From positions 186,001 to 250,000 of the forward strand of contig NZ_PXOQ01000007.1 in the NCBI RefSeq assembly GCF_003008425.1: a stretch of 64,000 nt of DNA. Reading direction: 5' to 3'. Positions 36,560 to 44,251 of the stretch are shown one piece after another. The translations under genes and the position numbers were made by a program. A model generated the notes under the pieces. The model worked only from the letters and a program-made list of their open reading frames with translations. It was not told where the DNA came from and made no database searches. Source of the DNA: Aurantibacter aestuarii. Lineage in GTDB: Bacteria > Bacteroidota > Bacteroidia > Flavobacteriales > Flavobacteriaceae. How positions within the stretch are numbered: position 1 is the first letter of the stretch; the number at the start of each line of letters is the position of its first letter.

Positions 36560-37445
36560 TATTAATAAAATCTAGAGTAAACTTCTGGTCTATTGCTATT
36601 TGAGCTTTAAGATCGGATAAGGTATTAAATTTAATTTCATTTCTAATCCGCTTTATAAGCTCTACTTGAAGTGATTTATTATAAAGGTCGTCCTTAAAGT
36701 TTAAAAAATGAACCTCAATAGTTTTGTGCTGTCCATTAACGGTAGGATTAAAACCTATATTCATCATACCATAAACTTCGTTGTTATTAATTGTAGATTT
36801 TACAATATACACTCCATTTTTTGGAATAAGCTTATAATCTTCTTCAATCTGTAAGTTAGCGGTAGGATAGTTTATAGTTTTCCCTATTCCTTTTCCTTTT
36901 ACCACTATACCGCTAAGCATAAATTTATAATTTAAAAACGTATTAGCGGTTTCTATATCTCCTTCTTGTAAAGCAGTTCTAATTTTTGTAGAACTTACAG
37001 CAACATCATCTACATCTTGCGCAGAGATTTCTTCTACAGTAAAATTATAGACTTCTCCAAACTTTTTTAAATCGTCTATATTGGCATTTCGGTTTCTACC
37101 GAAATGATGGTCATAGCCAATAATAACATGTTTGGCTTGTAATTGTTGTACTAAAATTTGTTCTACAAATTCTTCAGCAGTTAATCTGGAAAAAGCTTTG
37201 GTAAATGGATTAACAACCAATTTTGATAAGCCAAAAGATTTTAAAATTGCTTCTTTCTCTTCAATAGTGTTAATTAATTTAATATTAGCATCTTTTTGAA
37301 GTACCATTCTTGGGTGCGGAAAAAAAGTAAGAACTACAGATTCTAACTGTCTGGATTTAGCTTCTGCAACCAACCTTTTAATTATTTTTTGATGTCCAAG
37401 GTGGACTCCATCAAATGTGCCAATAGTAACAACAGTTGGTCCCAA
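36549..37445 (-). CDS. ribF: Bifunctional riboflavin kinase / FAD synthetase
   Basis: A 298-residue enzyme that phosphorylates riboflavin to FMN and adenylates it to FAD. The N-terminal FAD synthetase domain has VTIGTFDGVHLGHQKI with the HxGH-type nucleotide site, then YDHHFGRNR. The C-terminal riboflavin kinase domain has GKGIGKTINYPTANL and GVYIVKS. Only a TTG at 37445 is available as start: the frame is closed by TAA a few codons upstream, and no ATG exists. Relatives usually have about 10-15 more N-terminal residues. A -7 box at 37489-37496 supports transcription starting close to this TTG. Confidence 0.9.
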   Translation of the reverse strand: MGPTVVTIGTFDGVHLGHQKIIKRLVAEAKSRQLESVVLTFFPHPRMVLQKDANIKLINTIEEKEAILKSFGLSKLVVNPFTKAFSRLTAEEFVEQILVQQLQAKHVIIGYDHHFGRNRNANIDDLKKFGEVYNFTVEEISAQDVDDVAVSSTKIRTALQEGDIETANTFLNYKFMLSGIVVKGKGIGKTINYPTANLQIEEDYKLIPKNGVYIVKSTINNNEVYGMMNIGFNPTVNGQHKTIEVHFLNFKDDLYNKSLQVELIKRIRNEIKFNTLSDLKAQIAIDQKFTLDFINNVK

Positions 37446-37488
37446 TATATTAGTTTTTGTTTACAGAATTTAATTGAAGTGCTTCACA

Positions 37489-37496
37489 CAAAAGTA
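37489..37496 (-). promoter_or_regulatory. -7 promoter box for ribF-HTTM
   Basis: Reads TACTTTTG on the minus strand, an exact fit to TAnnTTTG, 43 bp upstream of the TTG start. Confidence 0.5.
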
Positions 37497-37527
37497 AAAA
37501 AAATGTTGCGGTATTTGGTTTTTAATC

Positions 37528-37986
37528 CTAATTATTAAACACACGGATAATATTTCCACTAACCTCTACAGAATAACGTTTTAAAGGAAATTGAGAATTT
37601 GTTCCATTTAAAGCCAAACCGGTTACAATACTAAAGCTCTTTTCATCATCACAATTGCACGTTGCTGCACCTTGACTAACACTAAGGTTTGAGCAATCTG
37701 ATAAAGGGTGACTAGGATCACTAAGTTCAAAAGCACTATAGTTGATGCCACCTGCATAATACACCACCACGCCATTTATACCATAAGTATTACCTAAAAC
37801 CACAGAGTTCCCTGCAAATTGCATTTGATTATACTGTGGTAAGTTGGTATTTATTAATCCTCCAGTATCGAATGCCACATTTGGTATGTTTTGATTTTGA
37901 AGATCATCGTTATTATCATCATCCTTTTTACATGATGTTGCTAATCCAACAAATAAAACGACCATTAAAAAATGTTTAAGACTCAT
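37528..37986 (-). CDS. Rieske-fold-like lipoprotein lacking the iron-sulfur histidines
   Basis: A 152-residue lipoprotein from the ATG at 37986; the lipobox LATSC ends near residue 20. After an Asp/Asn-rich linker the C-terminal ~110 residues follow a Rieske order: YYAGGINYSAFELSDPSHPLSDC, then CNCDDEKSF, then a final FPLKRYSVEVSGNIIRV strand pair. In real Rieske proteins the ligands are CxH and CxxH; here CNCDDE lacks the His. Cluster binding therefore looks lost, and it is probably a structural or binding protein. It is divergent from greA. Confidence 0.7.
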   Translation of the reverse strand: MSLKHFLMVVLFVGLATSCKKDDDNNDDLQNQNIPNVAFDTGGLINTNLPQYNQMQFAGNSVVLGNTYGINGVVVYYAGGINYSAFELSDPSHPLSDCSNLSVSQGAATCNCDDEKSFSIVTGLALNGTNSQFPLKRYSVEVSGNIIRVFNN

Positions 37987-38040
37987 AGTTCTTTTTTCTT
38001 TGCAATTTAACACAAAAAGTGATTTCATGTAATTATTTTA

Positions 38041-38048
38041 TATATTTG
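38041..38048 (+). promoter_or_regulatory. -7 promoter box for greA-HIT
   Basis: TATATTTG matches TAnnTTTG. It lies 89 bp before the greA ATG, leaving a leader of about 80 nt that begins with a terminator-like hairpin. Confidence 0.5.
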
Positions 38049-38053
38049 TAATC

Positions 38054-38077
38054 AATCTCGTTTGCGCGAGATTTTTT
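38054..38077 (+). terminator. Leader terminator/attenuator-like hairpin upstream of greA
   Basis: Stem AATCTCG/CGAGATT (38054-38073) with a 6-nt loop, followed by a T-run to 38077. It is oriented with greA and starts right where transcription from the -7 box would begin. It cannot be a terminator for the divergent lipoprotein gene. Confidence 0.6.
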
Positions 38078-38137
38078 GCGTTTAACCTTAAATTATTATT
38101 TATTTGGGTAGGACGCTAATATTTAAACGAAAAAAAT

Positions 38138-38611
38138 ATGAGTAACGTATCTTATTATACACCAGAAGGTTTAAAAAAACTTAGAGATGAGCTTAGGCAT
38201 CTTAAAGATGTTGAGCGTGTAAAAGCATCTGACGCTATAGCTGAAGCAAGAGATAAAGGTGATTTAAGTGAAAATGCAGAGTATGATGCTGCAAAAGAAG
38301 CACAAGGCATGCTGGAAATGCGTATCTCTAAATTAGAAGAAGCTCTAGCTGGTGCTAGAATTATAGACGAATCTAAACTAGACACCTCAAAAGTCTTAGT
38401 GCTTTCTAAGGTTAAGATTAAAAACCAAACTAACGGAGCAGAGATGCTTTATACTTTAGTTGCAGATGGTGAAGCCGATTTAGCATCTGGAAAAATATCG
38501 GTAAACTCTCCTATAGGCAAAGGTTTATTAGGTAAAAGTGTTGGTGATGTAGCCGAGATTAGTGTTCCAAGTGGTGTTATGAAATTTGATATTATTGAAA
38601 TCTCACGTTAA
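38138..38611 (+). CDS. greA: Transcription elongation factor GreA
   Basis: A 157-residue cleavage factor that reactivates backtracked RNA polymerase. The N-terminal coiled coil (about 5-75) carries the acidic tip ARDKGDLSENAEYDAAKEAQ, whose Asp and Glu reach the polymerase active site. The C-terminal FKBP-like domain has SPIGKGLLGKSVGD. Length is normal. The HIT gene follows 2 bp later. The leader contains a terminator-like hairpin. Confidence 0.97.
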   Translation: MSNVSYYTPEGLKKLRDELRHLKDVERVKASDAIAEARDKGDLSENAEYDAAKEAQGMLEMRISKLEEALAGARIIDESKLDTSKVLVLSKVKIKNQTNGAEMLYTLVADGEADLASGKISVNSPIGKGLLGKSVGDVAEISVPSGVMKFDIIEISR

Positions 38612-38613
38612 TT

Positions 38614-39003
38614 ATGTCTAGTATTTTCACAAAAATTATTTCTGGTGAAATCCCTTCTTACAAAGTCGCAGAAACAGAAGATTTTTTAGCGTTTTTGGAT
38701 ATTAATCCTAATGCTAAAGGACATACACTTTGTATCCCTAAAAAAGAAGTTGATAAATTATTCGATTTAGATGAAGCTTCCTATACAAAATTACTTCAGT
38801 TTTCTAGAAAAGTAGCTATAGCTATAGAAAAAGCTATAGAATGTAAACGTGTTGGCATGACAGTTATTGGTTTAGAAGTCCCACATGCACATGTTCATCT
38901 TATTCCATTAAACACTATGGATAATGCTCGCTTTATCGAGAAAGTTAAACTAAGCCCTGAAGAATTTGAGGCTATTGCAAAAGCAATAAACAGCTATTTA
39001 TAG
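38614..39003 (+). CDS. HIT-family nucleotide hydrolase/transferase
   Basis: A 129-residue histidine-triad protein. The N-terminal IFTKIISGEIPSYKV and the catalytic triad motif HAHVHLIP near residue 93-100 identify the Hint/HIT branch, which hydrolyses aminoacyl-adenylate-type or AMP-lysine substrates. It is a close second gene after greA. Its last six bases overlap the end of the convergent histidine-kinase gene. Confidence 0.93.
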   Translation: MSSIFTKIISGEIPSYKVAETEDFLAFLDINPNAKGHTLCIPKKEVDKLFDLDEASYTKLLQFSRKVAIAIEKAIECKRVGMTVIGLEVPHAHVHLIPLNTMDNARFIEKVKLSPEEFEAIAKAINSYL

Positions 39004-40149
39004 ACTTTTGTAAGAGATTTTAAATGTTGTACCTTTATTAATCTCAGAATGTTCTACTTTGATTTTCCCATCATGAAAATCTTCCACAATACGCTTGGTT
39101 AAAGATAAGCCCAAACCCCAACCTCTTTTTTTGGTAGTGTAACCAGGCTCGAAAATTTTAGTAAATTTATTTTTCTCAATACCTTTTCCAGTGTCGGATA
39201 TAGTGATATATACATGATGCTCTAGCTGCCATAGTTTTAAATGAAGTTTTCCTTTACCTTTCATAGCATCAACGCCATTTTTTACGAGATTCTCTATAGT
39301 CCAGCTGTGTAATTGTTCGTTAAGATTAACTATAATGGGATGTTCTGGAACTTCAATAGTAAACTCTACCAATTTAGATAATCTTGAAGTTAAATAAATA
39401 AACGTTTGTTCTGTTTGCTGTACAATATCTAAACCTTCTAAAGTTGGTAAAGAACCTATTTTACTAAAGCGCTCTGTTATGGTTTGTAATCGGCTGATAT
39501 CCTTCTCCATTTCTTCTACATAAGACTGGTCAATCTGTTCTGTTTTTAAAATTTCCATCCAACCAATTAGAGAGGATAATGGTGTCCCAATCTGGTGCGC
39601 GGTTTCTTTTGCCATTCCAGACCACAATTTATTTTGCTCTGCGGTTTTAGAACTTTTATAAAAGAAATAGGCTACCGCTGCAAACAAGAAAATAATTAAA
39701 AGTAGTGCTAACGGATAGTATTTAAGTTTGTTTAATGTGTCTGAATTTCCGTAGTAAATAGTACCATAAAAATTATCTCCATATTTAACTTCTATAGGAG
39801 AATTTTCAGATGTAAATTGGTTCTGAAGTTTCTCAAGATACTTATCGACATCACTTACCATGGTGGTGTCTATATTTTTTAAATTAATTAAGTCTTTATT
39901 TTCTCCAATCATAATCATTGGAGTTGTAGAAGTCGTATCCAGCAATATCATAGAAGTTACTGGATTAACATCACTATCCAAATCGTTAAGACTTTTTATA
40001 AAATCGCTTTGAGCAGCAGACCAGCTTTGCATTTTAACCCGTTCGTCTACTTTAAATTTTTGGAAAAAGGCATAGGTATTCCACAAAATAAGTGAAATAA
40101 CTAAAAAAGAACTTATAATAATAATCCACCTAAAAAATGTTCTATTCAT
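38998..40149 (-). CDS. Membrane-bound sensor histidine kinase
   Basis: A 383-residue kinase. It has two membrane helices (about 8-28 and 146-164) flanking a ~115-residue sensor region. The dimerisation H-box is KETAHQIGTPLSSLIGWM with the phospho-accepting His. The ATPase domain has an N-box NLVKNGVDAM, a G1 box DTGKGIE and WGLGLSLTKRI. No response regulator lies beside it, so it is an orphan here. A -7 box is not obvious. It is convergent with the HIT gene. Confidence 0.92.
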   Translation of the reverse strand: MNRTFFRWIIIISSFLVISLILWNTYAFFQKFKVDERVKMQSWSAAQSDFIKSLNDLDSDVNPVTSMILLDTTSTTPMIMIGENKDLINLKNIDTTMVSDVDKYLEKLQNQFTSENSPIEVKYGDNFYGTIYYGNSDTLNKLKYYPLALLLIIFLFAAVAYFFYKSSKTAEQNKLWSGMAKETAHQIGTPLSSLIGWMEILKTEQIDQSYVEEMEKDISRLQTITERFSKIGSLPTLEGLDIVQQTEQTFIYLTSRLSKLVEFTIEVPEHPIIVNLNEQLHSWTIENLVKNGVDAMKGKGKLHLKLWQLEHHVYITISDTGKGIEKNKFTKIFEPGYTTKKRGWGLGLSLTKRIVEDFHDGKIKVEHSEINKGTTFKISYKSL

Positions 40150-40249
40150 AGAAATTAAATAAACTTTCTGTGTTCAATATAATGCAAATCTGTTAATAAT
40201 ATTGTGTTTAACTCTTCGTAATTCATTTTTAAGACCAAGACATAATAAC

Positions 40250-40257
40250 TACCTTTG
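40250..40257 (+). promoter_or_regulatory. -7 promoter box for the flavin reductase operon
   Basis: TACCTTTG matches TAnnTTTG, 15 bp upstream of the ATG at 40273. Confidence 0.5.
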
Positions 40258-40272
40258 TAAAAATACCATTTT

Positions 40273-41118
40273 ATGAAATCTTTTGCACCAAAAGACCTAA
40301 CAACTCCTCAGTTACACAGCTATTTACTAAGTGCAGTTGCACCTAGACCAATTGCTTTTGCAAGCACTATAGATGCAGAAGGTAAACCTAACCTTTCGCC
40401 ATTTAGTTTTTTTAATGTGTTTAGTGCAAATCCGCCTATATTAATATTCTCTCCAGCCAGACGTGTAAGAGATAATACCACTAAACATACACTAGAAAAT
40501 GTGGAGGCCGTAAAAGAAGTGGTCATTAATGTGGTAAATCATGACATTGTACAGCAAATGTCTTTAAGCAGTACAGAATATGCTTTAGGTGTTAACGAGT
40601 TTACTAAGGCTGGTTTAACTATGCTTAAAAGTGATGTGGTTAAACCCTTTAGAGTAGCCGAAAGTCCTGTACAAATGGAATGTAAGGTAAATGAAATTGT
40701 AAAATTAGGAACCGAAGGTGGCGCAGGAAACTTAATTATTTGTGAAGTGGTTAAAATGCATATTAACGAGGCTGTTTTAGATGATAATGGCGCCATAGAC
40801 CAAGTTAAATTAGATTTGGTATCTCGTGCAGGCGGCAGTTTTTACAGCAGAGCAAAATCTGGTTTTTTTGAAATTCCAAAACCACTAAGCACTTTAGGTA
40901 TTGGGGTAGATGCATTGCCAGAAGACATTAGAAACAGTACCATTTTATCTGGAAACGATTTAGGATTGTTAGCAAATGTTGAAAAATTACCTTCTAAAAA
41001 CGAAATAAAAGCCTTTAATTGCGGCTTTAAAAATCAAACTGAAAAGCATCAAGAAGCCAAAAGACTTCTGGAATCTGAAATGGTTACCGAAGCCTGGTTA
41101 ACACTGCTTTCAGAATAA
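40273..41118 (+). CDS. Flavin reductase-like domain protein
   Basis: A 281-residue protein with an FMN-binding split barrel in its first ~190 residues: VAPRPIAFASTIDAEGKPNLSPFSFFNVFS, then FSPARRVRDNTTKHT and VVNVVNHD. The remaining ~90 residues are a less conserved helical extension seen in Bacteroidota relatives. It probably binds FMN and uses NAD(P)H, but its partner oxygenase is unknown. The DUF3127 gene follows 27 bp later on the same strand. Confidence 0.88.
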   Translation: MKSFAPKDLTTPQLHSYLLSAVAPRPIAFASTIDAEGKPNLSPFSFFNVFSANPPILIFSPARRVRDNTTKHTLENVEAVKEVVINVVNHDIVQQMSLSSTEYALGVNEFTKAGLTMLKSDVVKPFRVAESPVQMECKVNEIVKLGTEGGAGNLIICEVVKMHINEAVLDDNGAIDQVKLDLVSRAGGSFYSRAKSGFFEIPKPLSTLGIGVDALPEDIRNSTILSGNDLGLLANVEKLPSKNEIKAFNCGFKNQTEKHQEAKRLLESEMVTEAWLTLLSE

Positions 41119-41145
41119 ATAAGACGAATACTAATAATAGATATA

Positions 41146-41514
41146 ATGGAAGTACAAGGAAAAATTAAAATGATTGGAGAAACTGAAACTGTTGGTAACA
41201 ATGGTTTTAGAAAAAGAGATGTTGTTGTAACTACAGAAGAGCAATACCCACAACACATATCTGTACAATTTGTACAGGATAAAACAGATCTTTTAAACAA
41301 CTATCAAGTTGGTCAAGATGTTAAGGTAAGTATTAATTTAAGAGGAAGAGAATGGACAAGCCCTCAAGGCGAAACCAAATATTTTAACACCATACAAGGT
41401 TGGAGAATTGAAAGCGTGCAAGCTAATGCACCACAAGGTCAAACACCTCCACCACAAGCTTTCGAGCCAGCAACCGATTTAAATGAAGAAGATCACGACG
41501 ATTTACCGTTTTAA
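41146..41514 (+). CDS. DUF3127 protein (OB-fold, single-strand DNA-binding-like)
   Basis: A 122-residue protein. The first ~85 residues follow the DUF3127 pattern (GKIKMIGETETVGNNGFRKRDVVV, then KTDLLNNYQVGQDVKVSINLRGREW), like a short OB fold. The tail is Gln/Pro-rich and ends in acidic residues EEDHDDLPF. An acidic tail ending in Phe recalls SSB C-termini that bind partner proteins. A DNA-related role is inference. A terminator-like hairpin follows. Confidence 0.85.
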   Translation: MEVQGKIKMIGETETVGNNGFRKRDVVVTTEEQYPQHISVQFVQDKTDLLNNYQVGQDVKVSINLRGREWTSPQGETKYFNTIQGWRIESVQANAPQGQTPPPQAFEPATDLNEEDHDDLPF

Positions 41515-41541
41515 TCTTTACAATGTTATAAATTACACAAG

Positions 41542-41570
41542 CCTCAATAGTTTTCTATTGAGGTTTTTTT
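41542..41570 (+). terminator. Terminator between the DUF3127 gene and aat
   Basis: A 9-bp perfect stem CCTCAATAG/CTATTGAGG with a 4-nt loop and seven T, ending 10 bp before the aat ATG. TATCTTTA immediately follows the T-run (41570-41577), one base off TAnnTTTG, so aat may have its own very short or absent leader. Confidence 0.8.
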
Positions 41571-41580
41571 ATCTTTAAAA

Positions 41581-42213
41581 ATGATTTATTTACGTCCAGA
41601 AGATGACTTTCCAGAACTTTCTCAAGCCACAAAAGATGGTTTGTTGGCTATTGGCGGCAATTTAACTTCTAGCAGATTAATTAGTGCTTACCAAAAAGGT
41701 ATTTTCCCTTGGTTTGAAGATGATGAGCAACTATTGTGGTGGTCTCCAGACCCACGATTTGTACTTTTTCCTGAAGAATTGAAAGTCTCTAAAAGCATGA
41801 AACAGTTTTTAAAAAACTGCAATCTTGAAGTCACCATAAATAAAGATTTCAATGCAGTAATTACAGCTTGTTCTAAAATAAACCGACCAGGTCAAGAAGG
41901 CACTTGGATTACAATAGGCATGATTAAAGCTTATACAGAATTGCATGAGCTAGGTTTTGCTACCTCGGTAGAAGTTTGGCAAGAAGACAGTCTAGTCGCT
42001 GGTTTGTATGGTGTCGACTTAAATAATGGTGTGTTTTGTGGCGAAAGTATGTTTAGCACCATAAGTAATGGCAGTAAAGCTGGCTTTATAACGTTTATAC
42101 AAAACACCAATTACAAATTAATAGATTGCCAAGTCTACACCAACCATTTAGAAAGTCTTGGCGCTAGAGATATTTCTAGAGAGGCGTTTTTGAAGTTCTT
42201 AATTAAGGATTAG
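41581..42213 (+). CDS. aat: Leucyl/phenylalanyl-tRNA-protein transferase
   Basis: A 210-residue enzyme that attaches Leu or Phe from tRNA to proteins with N-terminal Arg or Lys, marking them for ClpAP degradation. The family pattern is visible: GLLAIGGNLTSSRLISAYQKGIFPWFE, WWSPDPRFVLFP, then GTWITIGMIKAYTELHELGFATSVEVW and GVFCGESMFS. Length is normal. It lies 10 bp after a strong terminator, and the accessory insert begins just beyond its stop. Confidence 0.95.
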   Translation: MIYLRPEDDFPELSQATKDGLLAIGGNLTSSRLISAYQKGIFPWFEDDEQLLWWSPDPRFVLFPEELKVSKSMKQFLKNCNLEVTINKDFNAVITACSKINRPGQEGTWITIGMIKAYTELHELGFATSVEVWQEDSLVAGLYGVDLNNGVFCGESMFSTISNGSKAGFITFIQNTNYKLIDCQVYTNHLESLGARDISREAFLKFLIKD

Positions 42214-42237
42214 TATATAAATTAAGTTTTTTATTAC

Positions 42238-43196
42238 TTATATTCTGGTGTTGGGTAACGTTTTTATTCTTTCAAGTTCTTCGGTAAATAGAAAGCCCGA
42301 TTCAAACGAACCTTCCGTAATTATTTTTTTCTGTTTCGGACAATATGTGAAAAACGTATATTCAAAATCTAAATCTTTACACCAATAGCCAACCATTATT
42401 ACATATTCACTATTTTTATGTCTAATATGAACATTAATTGGAATACTAATAACTTGAACTAAAACTTGGTCAGATTTATTAGACATCGAATATTTTTTAC
42501 CCAAAGAATCATCAAAAAATCTAAATTTATAATCGCTCACAACTTGTTCTACATTGTAAATGTCAATTATAAAAGAAACTTTGTCAGCAGGAATAACTGA
42601 CTCATTTCGGATTCTAACTTCAATTTCATCAGAAGTTCTGTCTTTATCAGAAATACTTATGTCAGCTATTAATTTGGGCTTTCTACGTTTATCAAATAAT
42701 GCCTGAACTATTCCGTGAGGTGCTGGTTTAGCTTCTCTTTCAAGTCGTATGTAATATTTTCCATCTGCAGAGCTTTGATGTGGTGGAATTGAACTTTGTG
42801 AAACATCAATTAAGAAAATTCCTCCTTCCTCTGTTATAAATTCTACTATTTTTAAATCAGTTGGTATTGGTGTAATGTTTGATGCTATTTTTTGATAAAT
42901 CCAATCTTTATTTCTGAAATTTGAATAAGTTAAATCTCCTTCGCATATTGTGATTTCATTTTTATTTCGTTTTTCTCTTCGTTCTCGAGGTGAACCAATA
43001 ATTAATAGACCACCTTCAGTATTTAAAAAAAAGCTGTAATCTCTTTGTATACATCTATAATCTCTACATTACCACTTTTAAATTCTAATACAGAGGTTTC
43101 CTCTTGAGGGGTAGAAAAAAAACTTTTAATATCTTCCAAAGTAATTTCTTCTCTGTCTTTATTGAAAATATTAAGTATGTAGTTTGAATTATTCAT
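42238..43196 (-). pseudogene. Schlafen AlbA_2 domain protein, frame interrupted at a T8 run
   Basis: The ATG at 43196 opens a 57-codon frame (MNNSNYILNIFNKDREEITL...) that stops at TAA right after eight T (plus-strand A8 at 43025-43032). The adjacent frame is open for 262 more codons to 42238 and continues the same fold: ETSVLEFKSGNVEIIDVYKEITAF, then NTEGGLLIIGSPRE and YYIRLEREAKPAPHG, all AlbA_2 landmarks. Adding one T would restore a 319-residue protein. It may be a broken gene, a sequencing indel or a −1 shift (see findings). The family is common in defence islands. The second frame has no ATG, only a GTG at 42540. Confidence 0.8.
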
Positions 43197-43212
43197 TGTT
43201 CTTTCTAAATGT

Positions 43213-43348
43213 TACCCAACGTTCTCGTATAAGAATAGTTGCGGTTTTGTATGCGAGGATTTTCCCCAGGAAAATCGGACGTAACAAAATTGCAACTACC
43301 TTTGGTTAAGCACTAATGTAGCAATTATTTTTATACATTGTTGGCAAC
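43213..43348 (-). repeat. Nested palindrome resembling an integron attC site
   Basis: Pairs from outside in: CCAAC/GTTGG at the ends, TAGTTGC/GCAACTA, TTTTGT/ACAAAA and a central GATTTTCC/GGAAAATC. On the minus strand the box next to the AlbA_2 gene is GTTGGGT, an exact GTTRRRY core. It starts 8 bp past the Abi_C stop. The opposite box (GCCAAC) departs from RYYYAAC. Confidence 0.5.
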
Positions 43349-43355
43349 TGGCTTT

Positions 43356-44081
43356 TTACATAAATGTCAATAACATTCTAATTTGAGAATTTACTAAATC
43401 ACGTATATAAATTGCAAGCCATCTTTGTGTTTCTTCTCCGAAATGAGCTTCACTAAATTGATTTCTCGTTCTGTCAACAGTGTGAGTTATATTACTTAAT
43501 AAGGATAAAGCTTCGTCGGGATAATTTTTAATATTTTGTCGTAAGTAAGTTCTAATAATTCTTGCTAATCTAATAATTTCATTTACGCTACTTTGGTCAG
43601 GTATATTTGCGTTAACAAAAGATTTAAAAAAACCTTCAAGACAAGTATAACTTAAGGTCGTTGCTCTTTCATAATTTCCTTGTGAAATCGAATTATCAAT
43701 TTCACTTAAATATCTTGTCAACCTTTCAGCGTTCCATAATTCTTCTGCTATTACGGCATTAGGTACAACGTTGGCTCCATTTAGTAATTCTCTTATTCTT
43801 TGAATATTATCATTTTCTTTATTTTCTAAATCCTCTATTATAGAATTTATTATTCCGATTTGAATATCAGGACTAAAGCTTTCTAAAATTTCTAAATAAT
43901 AATCCTTCCGACTTTTTAATTCGTTTTTTGACCTCATTATGTCAATATATTGAGGATAAGTTGGATGACTTTCATCGAATTCTCTAACCTTTTCTATAAA
44001 TCTTTTACCAGAAAAATAATCAGGATTTTCTTGAATATTAATTAATGGAAAAAGTAGGTTGTAAATTCTAATTAAGTTCAT
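43356..44081 (-). CDS. Abortive-infection (Abi_C) family protein
   Basis: A 241-residue protein. The N-terminal ~120 residues are helical and not recognised. The C-terminal ~110 residues match the Abi_C/HEPN-like fold: LSYTCLEGFFKSFV near 150, then LARIIRTYLRQNIKNYP and ITHTVDRTRNQFSEAHFG, where the RNxxxxxH (RNQFSEAH) is the typical HEPN catalytic-type motif. Such proteins act in phage defence by RNA cleavage. No signal peptide. It lies just upstream of the AlbA_2 gene on the same strand, across the attC-like palindrome. Confidence 0.75.
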   Translation of the reverse strand: MNLIRIYNLLFPLINIQENPDYFSGKRFIEKVREFDESHPTYPQYIDIMRSKNELKSRKDYYLEILESFSPDIQIGIINSIIEDLENKENDNIQRIRELLNGANVVPNAVIAEELWNAERLTRYLSEIDNSISQGNYERATTLSYTCLEGFFKSFVNANIPDQSSVNEIIRLARIIRTYLRQNIKNYPDEALSLLSNITHTVDRTRNQFSEAHFGEETQRWLAIYIRDLVNSQIRMLLTFM

Positions 44082-44251
44082 TGATGATTATGTTTTCAGC
44101 TTGTTGTACAACTCGTTATATCACAACTTTTATTACCGATATCGCGTTAAATTTTAGGGCTATCGAAATGTTATGATTACTGTTATCTTGTAAATATAGT
44201 TTTTTAAAACAGTTCCCAAAAGACTATTTTTTAACTTATTTACATAAAAAA

